64,000 bases of DNA. It comes from Roseburia sp. AF12-17LB. GTDB lineage: Bacteria; Bacillota; Clostridia; Lachnospirales; Lachnospiraceae. The stretch covers positions 62,001-126,000 of the forward strand of contig NZ_QUHR01000006.1 in assembly GCF_003479605.1 (NCBI RefSeq). The letters run 5' to 3'. A program made the translations under genes and the position numbers. Position 1 is the first letter of the stretch. The number at the start of each line of letters is the position of its first letter. Shown in pieces: positions 8,944-17,625 of the stretch. Below the pieces are notes generated by a model. The model made no database searches. It worked only from the letters and a program-made list of their open reading frames with translations, and was not told the DNA's origin.

Positions 8944-10647
8944 ATGAAGATATTAAGTATAGAAATAGGTGTTGATGTAACCCATGTATTGGAGATGGAT
9001 TACCGGGTGAAGAATCCGAAAGTATATCGAAGCTTTAGCTTTCAGACTCCGGTAGGTGTAATTGGAGAAGCTGGTGTGCGTAAGAGTGAGGAATTCCGCA
9101 CAGCCTTACATAAGCTTCTGGATGCAAATAAGATTAAGACACGGAAAACTTTGTTTGTAGTTAATTCCGGTAAGATAGCAAGCCGTGAAGTGCTGATTCC
9201 GATGATAAAAGAAAACCGTATCAAGGATTTCTTAAATACAAATTCAGCAGATTTCTTCCCGGTAGATTTATCCCGGTACCAGCTGGTATACCGGAATGAA
9301 GGTGTGGTACAGCAGGACAAGGTAAAGAAGAGAAAATTATATGTATTTGCTGTGCCGGGAGATCTGGTGCAGACTTATGAAGAGCTGGCAGATTTCTGCT
9401 CCCTGGAACTTACCGCACTTGACTATGTGGGAAACAGTATTTTCCAGATGATGCATAAAGCGGTAGGAAATAATATCTGCTGTTCTGTAAAATTAGACGA
9501 TAATGCAACCATGATTACGATTATCAATCAGGGAATGGTTGTATTACAAAGAACAGTATTTTATGGCTTTGAAGAAGTAGAGAAGGTTGTAGTGGATTCC
9601 GGTCTTTTCCCGAAGGAACAGTATCCGGCAGCAATGGATATATTACAGCAGACAGACTGTCTGGATGCAAACCAGGCGGCACCGGAAGATGCCATGAATG
9701 CCATGCGGGCAGAAGCGGTAGAAGCACTGCGTCCGATGATTGGCAATATCCGGCGGGTATTAGATTATTATCAGTCCAGAAATAATGGGGCAGAAGTAAA
9801 AGAGTGTTTCCTGATTGGTAACGGAGCTTATATCAAGGGACTGGACAGACTGATGTCCCAGGAATTGAATCTTCCGGTACATTTGCAGGAAAAAGATGTT
9901 TTAAACGGTTTCCGTACATCCGGAGGCAGATTGGATGCCATGTATGAAGCCTGCTATGGAGCAGCAATACAGCCATTAGACTTCGTGTTTGGTTCGGCAC
10001 AGACTGCAAAGATTATAGAAGAGAAGAAAAAACGCGAATTGCTTGCGGCAAAGCTGATTGGTCTGCTTTGCGTGGCATGTGCTGTGATATTGCTGGCATT
10101 ATCCGGAGTACAGAGGATTGCATTATCCCACGAACTGAATACTCTGAGTAAGCAGAAGGATGAACTGGAATATATACAGGATATTTATAATGCATATGTG
10201 GATACCAAGAGCCAGTATGATGATGTGACAAAAATGAATGGCAAGACAGAGACAGTCAGTGATGCACTGGCAGATGCCATTGAAGAAATGGAAGAAAAAT
10301 TCCCATCCGGTGTAAAGGTAACAAGCCTTACCAGTAATGGAGAGGGAATTTCCATGGACATTGAAGTATCTACAAAGGAAGAAGCAGCAAAGATTTTGCA
10401 GAATCTTGCAACCTTCGATGCTTTCCGCAGTGTAACGACCAACGGAATTACAGAATCCACAGATGAGAACGGTAAAATTACGGTAACATTTTCAGTGATG
10501 TGTACCTATGTAAATGGTACAGCAGATGATTCCATTGATACCGAGACCACACCGGAAGAAGATGTCGAGACCTATATGAATGGTGACCAGTATATTTATC
10601 CGGATATGGAAGGCAGTACCGAAAGTGGGGAGGCAGACAATGAATAA
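8944..10647 (+). CDS. PilM-PilN fusion, pilus alignment subcomplex
   Basis: 567 residues combining two proteins that are separate in most bacteria. Residues ~1-345 are an actin/FtsA-like PilM fold (start KILSIEIGVDVTHVLEM; later ECFLIGNGAYIKGLDRLM, a nucleotide-fold signature). A hydrophobic span at about 365-387 then leads to a coiled-coil and small PilN-like domain (EEMEEKFPSGVKVTSL), with an acidic tail. PilM normally binds the short cytoplasmic N-terminus of PilN, so here that contact is covalent. It is followed by pilO in overlapping register, as expected for the pilMNO set. Confidence 0.85.
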   Translation: MKILSIEIGVDVTHVLEMDYRVKNPKVYRSFSFQTPVGVIGEAGVRKSEEFRTALHKLLDANKIKTRKTLFVVNSGKIASREVLIPMIKENRIKDFLNTNSADFFPVDLSRYQLVYRNEGVVQQDKVKKRKLYVFAVPGDLVQTYEELADFCSLELTALDYVGNSIFQMMHKAVGNNICCSVKLDDNATMITIINQGMVVLQRTVFYGFEEVEKVVVDSGLFPKEQYPAAMDILQQTDCLDANQAAPEDAMNAMRAEAVEALRPMIGNIRRVLDYYQSRNNGAEVKECFLIGNGAYIKGLDRLMSQELNLPVHLQEKDVLNGFRTSGGRLDAMYEACYGAAIQPLDFVFGSAQTAKIIEEKKKRELLAAKLIGLLCVACAVILLALSGVQRIALSHELNTLSKQKDELEYIQDIYNAYVDTKSQYDDVTKMNGKTETVSDALADAIEEMEEKFPSGVKVTSLTSNGEGISMDIEVSTKEEAAKILQNLATFDAFRSVTTNGITESTDENGKITVTFSVMCTYVNGTADDSIDTETTPEEDVETYMNGDQYIYPDMEGSTESGEADNE

Positions 10648-11425
10648 GGAAAATAAGAAAGTAAACGACAGGGAATTAAAACTGATATTTGTATTAGGCG
10701 GCATAGTATTATTTTTCTTAATCTACCAGTTTGGATATCTGAATGTCCAGAAGGCAAATAAAAATTTAAAGAGCCAGGTAGATGAGGTGCGTGGAGAAGT
10801 AAAGGTTATGCAGACCATGAAGCAGAACGAAGAGACTTATAAGGCATATACAGATTCCATGACACAGGAAATGCAGGAGGTAATGGATGCAATTCCATCA
10901 GAGATCCGTTCGGAGGATAAGATTATGTTTGCCAGAAGTCTTGAAAAAGAGTATGGCTTTCATGTTACCGGCGTAGGTCTCCAGACGGACGAAATGGTTT
11001 ATGAAATGAATGAAGATGGAAGTAATCCGGCAGATGATGGCAAATTGTTATATCGTACCGTGGTAAGTCTTGACTGTGAATGTGATTATACACAGCTTAA
11101 GAACTGTCTGCGTGGATTAAAGAATAATAATTTCAAGATGTCTGTGGATACAGCAAGCTTCGAGCCGGATGAAGAAACCGGGAAACTGAAAGGAAATATG
11201 ACGGTAAATATGTATTATCTTTACGGAAGTGAGAAACCATATGAACCATTAACCATTGATGGGGTATCCTTAGGAACAGATAATATCTTTGGAACGGGAA
11301 CGATTACTCCGGCAGCTCCATCGGATGCCACAGGTACGGAAGGTACCACAGGAACAACAGGTACCACAGGAACAACAGGTACCACAGGAACAACAGGTAC
11401 CACAGGAACGGATACCAGGCGGTAA
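10640..11425 (+). CDS. PilO-like pilus assembly protein with repetitive Thr/Gly tail
   Basis: 261 residues from ATG 10640, chosen because it follows a GGGGAGG site; an in-frame upstream Met at 10580 lies inside the pilM-pilN frame. Single membrane span near residues 15-36, then a coiled-coil (NLKSQVDEVRGEVKVMQ) and an alpha/beta domain: the PilO layout. The last ~30 residues are GTT repeats coded by an 18-bp tandem array. Partner of the preceding PilM-PilN fusion in the membrane alignment complex. Confidence 0.8.
   Translation: MNKENKKVNDRELKLIFVLGGIVLFFLIYQFGYLNVQKANKNLKSQVDEVRGEVKVMQTMKQNEETYKAYTDSMTQEMQEVMDAIPSEIRSEDKIMFARSLEKEYGFHVTGVGLQTDEMVYEMNEDGSNPADDGKLLYRTVVSLDCECDYTQLKNCLRGLKNNNFKMSVDTASFEPDEETGKLKGNMTVNMYYLYGSEKPYEPLTIDGVSLGTDNIFGTGTITPAAPSDATGTEGTTGTTGTTGTTGTTGTTGTTGTDTRR
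11342..11408. repeat. 18-bp tandem repeat in the pilO 3' end
   Basis: Unit GGTACCACAGGAACAACA, three exact copies (11342-11359, 11360-11377, 11378-11395) and a partial fourth, each encoding G-T-T-G-T-T. Being in frame, copy-number change by slippage would lengthen or shorten the PilO tail without a frameshift. Confidence 0.9.
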
Positions 11426-11480
11426 GAAAAGCCGGACAGTATAGAAGAAAATGTGAAAAGCAGAAAGGAGCAGAGATGGT

Positions 11481-12584
11481 ATGAGCGGTTATAATGGCAG
11501 AAAATTAAATCATAAATTAAATTGTAGTTTAAATAACCGGGGATTTTCATTAGTGGAAATTCTGATTGCAGTAGCGATTCTCGTACTGTGTGCAGTTCCT
11601 TTACTGAAAGCATTTGTAACATCTGCCCAGACCAATGTCAGGGCAAGACAGAATTTAAATGCGACTACGCTGGCTGAAAATATTATGGAAGAAATAAAAG
11701 CAGCAGGTGTTGAAGGCTATGGTGTGAAATCGGGAGACACGGTTACGATAGATGGTGTGGATCTTCCGGTTTATGAGGCTGAGTATAGCAATTACAGCTT
11801 TGATGGCAGGGCATATGATGTTAAGGCAGTAATGACACCATCGCAGGAGACCTATCTGGATGGTACGGATGAAAAAGCATATAATGCACAGGGTATCCCG
11901 GAGATTTCTGTTATGGATGACAGCCGGGATGCTGTTTATGTAGAGGACAAGAATGCAAGATTTGACATAATAGATGAAAATGCGGATTCGCTGGGCATGA
12001 AGGCGGAAGAACTGCTGAATGCATGCAGAACGGAATACCGCTTTGCAGTAAAGGAAAATCACGGCAGATATACCGTTACCCAGACGGTAACATACAGTGA
12101 TGCTTCCGGAAATACAATCGGAACCCCCCAGACCCTGACCATATTTGATTCGGTGCTGACCGGAGCAGATCTCAGAAGTCTTTATGTGTGCTATATTCCG
12201 GCACTTCGAACAGCCGGTGATATGTACAGAACGCAGGAGAAGGTGGTAATCGAAAACAGACAGGATATTCCGGTTGATGTATATCTTATCCGTCAGGGCT
12301 CGCAGGATACACCACTTGCAGTCAGTATTATAGAAAGTGCTCCATCAACAGTGGCAGCAACACAGATTCATACAAATCTTTCTGTAGATGATAAGACAGA
12401 CATCGGCAGTATAGAACGAAATGGAAGCAGTATTACAGCAGCTACAGCTAAAAGCGCCTTTGGTTTTCAGAAGATGGGCGAGGCTGCAAAGGCAGATGCA
12501 ACCAGACTTTATACAGTAGAAGTAACCGTTAAACCGGTAGATTCGGAAAAATCAATTACCTTAACAGGAACGGCAATGAAGTAA
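11481..12584 (+). CDS. Type IV prepilin-like minor pilin (PilV/GspI-like)
   Basis: 367 residues with class III prepilin signal: Gly21/Phe22 cleavage site, GFSLVEILIAVAILVL, Glu at mature position 5. The mature domain is about 345 residues, longer than typical GspI/PilV, and beta-rich by appearance. First of four consecutive pilin-like genes (11.5-17.6 kb), expected to form the minor-pilin priming/tip complex. RBS AAAGGAG upstream of ATG 11481. Confidence 0.82.
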   Translation: MSGYNGRKLNHKLNCSLNNRGFSLVEILIAVAILVLCAVPLLKAFVTSAQTNVRARQNLNATTLAENIMEEIKAAGVEGYGVKSGDTVTIDGVDLPVYEAEYSNYSFDGRAYDVKAVMTPSQETYLDGTDEKAYNAQGIPEISVMDDSRDAVYVEDKNARFDIIDENADSLGMKAEELLNACRTEYRFAVKENHGRYTVTQTVTYSDASGNTIGTPQTLTIFDSVLTGADLRSLYVCYIPALRTAGDMYRTQEKVVIENRQDIPVDVYLIRQGSQDTPLAVSIIESAPSTVAATQIHTNLSVDDKTDIGSIERNGSSITAATAKSAFGFQKMGEAAKADATRLYTVEVTVKPVDSEKSITLTGTAMK

Positions 12585-12596
12585 GGCGGGAAAACA

Positions 12597-14813
12597 ATGA
12601 ACAGATGGAAGAAATCACGGGACAATCGAGGAATGTCACTGGTCATGGTCATTGGAACAGTGGCACTGGTAAGCATACTGGTGGTTATAGTACTGTCTCT
12701 TTCTCTGATGAATATACAGATGAAGTCAGTATATAAGAAGTCTGCGGATAATTTCTATGATGCAGAAGCGGCAATGGATGAGATACGTACCGGTCTGCAG
12801 CAGGATGTGGCAGATGCAGCAACCACGGCATATCTTTCTGTTATGTCACAATATTCTGCCAGCAGTTATCAGGATGCTGTGCGTCAGAGCACCTTCCGGG
12901 AATTGTACCGGAAGGAGTTAAAGAAGAAAATCGGGCAGACCATGGATGATACCCATTATGATATCGGCTATCTTGAGAATTATATCGGTGCGTCCCACCG
13001 TTATGAAGCAGCAACCGGTACCGGAGCCAGACTTACAACACAGGATGGCAAAGATGCAGATTTTGTGGTAACACAGTCCGGTCTTGTGATTATGAATCTG
13101 GAGCTTTCTTATAAGGATGCAGATGCTTATGAGTCAGTTGTAGATACAGATCTTGTATTAAGCTATCCACAGGTAAACTTTATCCAGTCAACATCAGTAC
13201 CGGATTTGCTGAATTACTGTGTGGTAGCAGATGAAGGTGTCTGGGTAAACAATGGAAACCGTACACTTACCATGAATGGCAATGTATACGCAGGCAATTA
13301 TTATACCGGGAGCAGCAGTGACCGGAATGGATTCCACATTGACAACAGTGGAAGTGTAATGCTTGGACTGCGCAAGACGCTGATTACCAGAGGCGGACTT
13401 ACGGTAGAAAACCAAGGTTCTTTTACAACGGATACCAAAGCTACGATATGGGCAGATAATCTCAATGTTTACAGCAACGCAGCCCTGTCCTTATCTGGCA
13501 GTACATATGTATCGGATGATTTGACGATTACCGGAAGCGGTGATGTTACCTTGCGTGGAGAGTATTATGGCTACGGTAATCCGGAGACTGCCAAGGCAGC
13601 GGCATCTGTAGTTACAGAAGAAGTCAATGCCAATAAGGCGGCATACAGCAGTGCCATGATTATCAATGGAATTGCAGACAGTGGCAAGGCTAGTATCCGC
13701 ATGAATGGATTAAAGACATTGATGTTAGCAGGAAATGCCTATATCGGAAGCGGCAATGCCATGATGGGAGAATCCCTGGCTGTAAAGAGCAGCCAGACGG
13801 CATATCTTGCACCGGCAGACTGTTTTCTTATAAATACTACCAATCCCACAACGGTAGCGGAAGATTTTATGGCAAAGAGTGATTTTGCAGCAGCTCCGGA
13901 AAAATATATTAATTATGAAGTGTTAAAAAATTATCATGCTTTGGATATCACACCATTATATAAAGATGGTCTGGTTTATTATTTCTTAAAATTCGAGAAT
14001 GCAAAGGAAGCTGCGGCATTTGACCTTGCATACTACAATGATGCAGACCATGCAGCCACAAGGCAGCAGTACCTGTCTCTTTATGTGGATGACGCAGAAT
14101 TATCTATCCGGGAGAGCAGCTCTGTGGAGAAGATTACCAACGGAAGTATTCTTGTCTGGGATACAAAAGGAATCCGTACCATTGAGCCGACAACCATAAG
14201 TAATGGATTAGACGATATTTACGAGGATGGTTATTATGCCGGACTGCAGAGTGGCTGGCAGGATATGTATGCTTCTTATAATATTTCACTGACAAAGGAT
14301 TATGAGAGGCTTACAGCGGAGCAGAAGGCAGCCACTGTGTTTGAAAATCTGGTGGATGTAGACGGGCTGAAAAAAATTACTGGCACATCCGGAGCAGTTG
14401 AATTTGAATTTACCGATGGGGATGGAGTCCGGCAGGTGGCATACGTAACAGATAATGAAGGTGCATCAGCATTGGAGGTGGATGCTTCGTTTCTGGGTGG
14501 AAAGAATGTACCGCTTATCATTGCAACCGGAGATGTGAAGGTTACAGCAGATTACTCCGGTACAATTTTAAGTGGTGGCCAGGTGACCTTTGGCATGCCG
14601 GGAAGCAGCAGTTCAACAGTGTCATCTGATATGCAGGATGCTGCCAGAGTCATCCAGAATGCCGAATATAAGAAGGGGTCAGATACCTATATTCTGTCAC
14701 AGGTATTGAAGAACAGCCAGTACTATGTAGGCAGTATTGGAAAGGCATATACCGGAGAGGATGCCGTGGATGTAACGAAGCTTGTAACCTATCAGAACTG
14801 GTCAAAGGAGTAA
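12597..14813 (+). CDS. Large PilX/GspK-like minor pilin component
   Basis: 738 residues. N-terminus has the basic leader and hydrophobic helix of a prepilin (RGMSLVMVIGTVALVSILVV), but mature position 5 is Met, not Glu. Loss of Glu5 is characteristic of GspK-type tip subunits, which have no subunit above them to contact. The next region (SADNFYDAEAAMDEIRTGL) resembles PilX N-terminal domains. The centre has repetitive beta-strand-like segments (GNRTLTMNGNVYAGN, TLMLAGNAYIGSGN) suggesting a beta-helix-like fold. Precise function unknown; a pilus-tip role is inferred. Confidence 0.75.
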   Translation: MNRWKKSRDNRGMSLVMVIGTVALVSILVVIVLSLSLMNIQMKSVYKKSADNFYDAEAAMDEIRTGLQQDVADAATTAYLSVMSQYSASSYQDAVRQSTFRELYRKELKKKIGQTMDDTHYDIGYLENYIGASHRYEAATGTGARLTTQDGKDADFVVTQSGLVIMNLELSYKDADAYESVVDTDLVLSYPQVNFIQSTSVPDLLNYCVVADEGVWVNNGNRTLTMNGNVYAGNYYTGSSSDRNGFHIDNSGSVMLGLRKTLITRGGLTVENQGSFTTDTKATIWADNLNVYSNAALSLSGSTYVSDDLTITGSGDVTLRGEYYGYGNPETAKAAASVVTEEVNANKAAYSSAMIINGIADSGKASIRMNGLKTLMLAGNAYIGSGNAMMGESLAVKSSQTAYLAPADCFLINTTNPTTVAEDFMAKSDFAAAPEKYINYEVLKNYHALDITPLYKDGLVYYFLKFENAKEAAAFDLAYYNDADHAATRQQYLSLYVDDAELSIRESSSVEKITNGSILVWDTKGIRTIEPTTISNGLDDIYEDGYYAGLQSGWQDMYASYNISLTKDYERLTAEQKAATVFENLVDVDGLKKITGTSGAVEFEFTDGDGVRQVAYVTDNEGASALEVDASFLGGKNVPLIIATGDVKVTADYSGTILSGGQVTFGMPGSSSSTVSSDMQDAARVIQNAEYKKGSDTYILSQVLKNSQYYVGSIGKAYTGEDAVDVTKLVTYQNWSKE

Positions 14814-14820
14814 AGATAAG

Positions 14821-15411
14821 ATGCAGAAAGGGAATCGTATAAGCGGAAAAAAGAATAGTGGATTTTCGTTGGTAGAGCTGATTGTTACCGTGGCGATTCT
14901 TGCAATTATTTCTGTGGGAGCGTTTCTGCTTACCGGCTCACAGAATGGATGGAAACTGCGTCATGCTGCGGAAAGACTGGATTCAGCACTGGATAAAGCT
15001 ATGGTTCAGTCTATGAGTAAGAGTGATACTGCAGGTCTTATTGTCTATGAATTGAATGGAGAATATTATGCAGCAATAATAAAGGAATCCTGCCGGGACG
15101 GAAATATTTACCGTGTAACTGAGGACAAGGTGCTGGAAAAGTATTCACTTGGAAAAGAACCGTTGACGATTACGCTAAGTTATAAAGGAAAAGACGGGAC
15201 AGCAGTATCAGATGTTACATTATCCAATCAGGGCAGTGAGAGTAATTTAAGCAGTGCGGCAGAATTTCTCTATGACAGAAGTACGGGGGCGGTTAAGACC
15301 GTAAAGGTAAACAGTGTGGAAAGCTATTATACTGGTATATATTTGAAGTTGTCAGACCGTGATATGCAGATAAAAATAAGTGCTGCCACCGGCAGACATG
15401 AGATACAGTAA
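14821..15411 (+). CDS. Minor pilin (GspH/FimT-like)
   Basis: 196-residue prepilin: Gly14/Phe15 junction in SGFSLVELIVTVAILAI, Glu at mature position 5. Size and the following HAAERLDSALDKAMVQSMS helix resemble GspH/FimT minor pseudopilins. AAGGAG overlaps the stop of the preceding gene, so it is translationally linked to it. Part of the minor pilin cassette. Confidence 0.82.
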   Translation: MQKGNRISGKKNSGFSLVELIVTVAILAIISVGAFLLTGSQNGWKLRHAAERLDSALDKAMVQSMSKSDTAGLIVYELNGEYYAAIIKESCRDGNIYRVTEDKVLEKYSLGKEPLTITLSYKGKDGTAVSDVTLSNQGSESNLSSAAEFLYDRSTGAVKTVKVNSVESYYTGIYLKLSDRDMQIKISAATGRHEIQ

Positions 15412-15438
15412 GCAAAAAGCAGGGAGGAGGAAAACAAA

Positions 15439-17595
15439 GTGGACCACAGGAAAGCTTCAAAGAAGTATTGTGAAATCAGAAAATGCGGGATATATGATAA
15501 TAAAGGATTTACGCTGGTTGAACTGCTGGTGGGAATTGCGATTGTGGCAATTGTCGGTGGATTAATCGGCACATTTTTGATTTTCTCCACAAGAACATAT
15601 GGAAAAGTAACCGATGAAGCAGACTTACAGGAGGATGCACAGATTCTCCTATCCCAGATGGATAGTTATATTATCGATACAGACAGTGCACTTCGTTATT
15701 ATGCAGATGTATCAGAGAGTGGAAGCGGTACGGAAATTTTAAAGGACAGCCTTTATCCGGGTGGAGCAGCAGGACTGACCAGAAAATGGCTGGAGATTTA
15801 TAAGACCACCGATACCGGATATACAAAAGAGACCGTTTTGTGGACAAAATCCACAGAGAAGCTGACATATAAGCAGGAGACTATTGATGCGGCAGGAACG
15901 GTAACTGAAAATATAGAAGAACAGGATCTGGCAACGCATGTAACAGATTTTTCCATTGATCTGACGAAAGTAACTTCACTGCGTCAGGTAACAGTGTCTG
16001 TTGCTCTTGCCAGTGGAGAGAAAAGTTATGGAGCGGATACTACAGTGTATCTGCGTAACCAGATTGTAGTAAATGGGGAACCTTATACACCGGATGCAGC
16101 ACCGGTCATTTCATCCGTACTCAGCGTAAAGGTTCTGCCACAGACGGTTATGATGCGGCCTGGCGGAAGAAAGGCATTTCAGGCAATTGTTTATGGTAAT
16201 AATTCACCATCCCAGGAGGTAACCTGGAGTCTTTCCGGAAATACGTCTTCCCTTACCACTATTTCAGCGGATGGACTGCTGTGGATCAGCATGGATGAGA
16301 AGGCAAAGACCTTAACGGTAACAGCAACATCGGTACAGGATACCACCAAGTCAGGAACGGCGGAAGTAACAGTAGTACATGGCAAGAAGCTGTCTTTAGG
16401 CCAGATTCGGAAATACTGGCTGCAAAGAGGAAAATCAATGTATATCTATGCAAGGGTGAATGGAACATTAAGTGGTTCTATTACCTGGGAAAGTAATCCA
16501 TTGGATTTACTTTCGGTGAATCCCGCAGATTCTGTAACAGTTGCAGGAGGATATCCATCATTGGATTTGATGAATGCGAGATGTGTGAAAACAGAGTATC
16601 CGGGGACACCTTTAGGAGAATATACAGTGAAGATTAGCGGTATAGTAGATGGTCAGCCGTATGAAGATATGGTTTATATAGAGGTGGTGGATTCGCCTGA
16701 AATAGCTGGAGCAGGTGATGTTGTATATTTTGATAAATCAAATGGTTTGGATTATTGGGTACATCCTGGAGACACCGTGAATTTGTCTACAGCATTAAAG
16801 AGGTTCGATATTGGAACAAAACGTAGTTATGAATTTAAAGAAGGCGGGAATATAAATAAGGATTCCTATACTTTTGAGACCTCTGGAACAGATGATGAAA
16901 AGATAAAAATAAGTATTGATGAAACAGCTGAGGATGGTGAAATTTATGTTACAGTCAAAGCTGGAAATCAATGGCATACAGGCTATGATTCTGTTACAAT
17001 TCATGTGGCGGAGGAATTGGATTTCCCATATATTGTGGAAACAACATATTTTCCAGATCAGGAGAACTGGTTCTGGTCAAGTGTACATTGCAGGGGACCG
17101 GTAATGATAGCAGATTCAACATTACAATTTACGAATCTTACTTCCGGAATCAATGGGTTGATAGCAAATACCGGCGAGCCGCATAAACTTACACCATCGG
17201 AGCAGCATACAGGTGAGAATGAGCGTACGCTGTCTGGCGTAAATGAATTTACACAGGACGGACCGGGAAGGTATGAAAGTTCTAAGATACTTAATTTAGA
17301 GGGAATTATTATTATTGATAAAGATGTTGAACTTGATGCACCTTTTATTTGTTGTAATAGTGATACGGTGATTTATATAAAGGGAGAACATAGCTTGAAA
17401 TTCAAAGGAATTACTACTTTTGACGGGCTGATTTATGCACCGGAAGGAGATGTTTATTTTGAAGGTCAGGCGGGTTATTGCCGGGGTGTTGTAATAGCAA
17501 AAAATTTGCATGTAAATAGTCGGGGAGACAGGGAGTTCTCCTTTATGGAAAAAAGCAGTGTAATGGATCTGGTTAATACATTGAAGGCAAACTAG
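15439..17595 (+). CDS. Very large prepilin with Ig-like (BIG2) domain
   Basis: 718 residues from GTG 15439, which has an excellent GGGAGGAGG site 8 nt upstream. Prepilin signal: Gly23/Phe24, KGFTLVELLVGIAIVAIVGG, Glu5 present (GspJ/PilW position in the cassette). Residues ~230-315 look like a bacterial Ig-like group 2 domain (VKVLPQTVMMRPGG, then TATSVQDTTKSGTAEVTV). The last ~130 residues (IIIIDKDVELDAPFICC ... GLIYAPEGDVYFEG) repeat short strands like the PilX-like neighbour. Large C-terminal modules on a minor pilin suggest an adhesive tip subunit. Confidence 0.8.
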   Translation: MDHRKASKKYCEIRKCGIYDNKGFTLVELLVGIAIVAIVGGLIGTFLIFSTRTYGKVTDEADLQEDAQILLSQMDSYIIDTDSALRYYADVSESGSGTEILKDSLYPGGAAGLTRKWLEIYKTTDTGYTKETVLWTKSTEKLTYKQETIDAAGTVTENIEEQDLATHVTDFSIDLTKVTSLRQVTVSVALASGEKSYGADTTVYLRNQIVVNGEPYTPDAAPVISSVLSVKVLPQTVMMRPGGRKAFQAIVYGNNSPSQEVTWSLSGNTSSLTTISADGLLWISMDEKAKTLTVTATSVQDTTKSGTAEVTVVHGKKLSLGQIRKYWLQRGKSMYIYARVNGTLSGSITWESNPLDLLSVNPADSVTVAGGYPSLDLMNARCVKTEYPGTPLGEYTVKISGIVDGQPYEDMVYIEVVDSPEIAGAGDVVYFDKSNGLDYWVHPGDTVNLSTALKRFDIGTKRSYEFKEGGNINKDSYTFETSGTDDEKIKISIDETAEDGEIYVTVKAGNQWHTGYDSVTIHVAEELDFPYIVETTYFPDQENWFWSSVHCRGPVMIADSTLQFTNLTSGINGLIANTGEPHKLTPSEQHTGENERTLSGVNEFTQDGPGRYESSKILNLEGIIIIDKDVELDAPFICCNSDTVIYIKGEHSLKFKGITTFDGLIYAPEGDVYFEGQAGYCRGVVIAKNLHVNSRGDREFSFMEKSSVMDLVNTLKAN

Positions 17596-17625
17596 CTTGT
17601 TGAGAAGTAAAAGAGGACAGGATAT

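Noticed and set aside
10580..10639. Earlier Met for pilO
   Set aside because: It lies inside the pilM-pilN coding region without a ribosome binding site; ATG 10640 follows GGGGAGG and matches PilO topology.
11342..11408. Possible CRISPR-like array
   Set aside because: Units are contiguous without spacers and are in frame inside pilO, so it is a coding tandem repeat.
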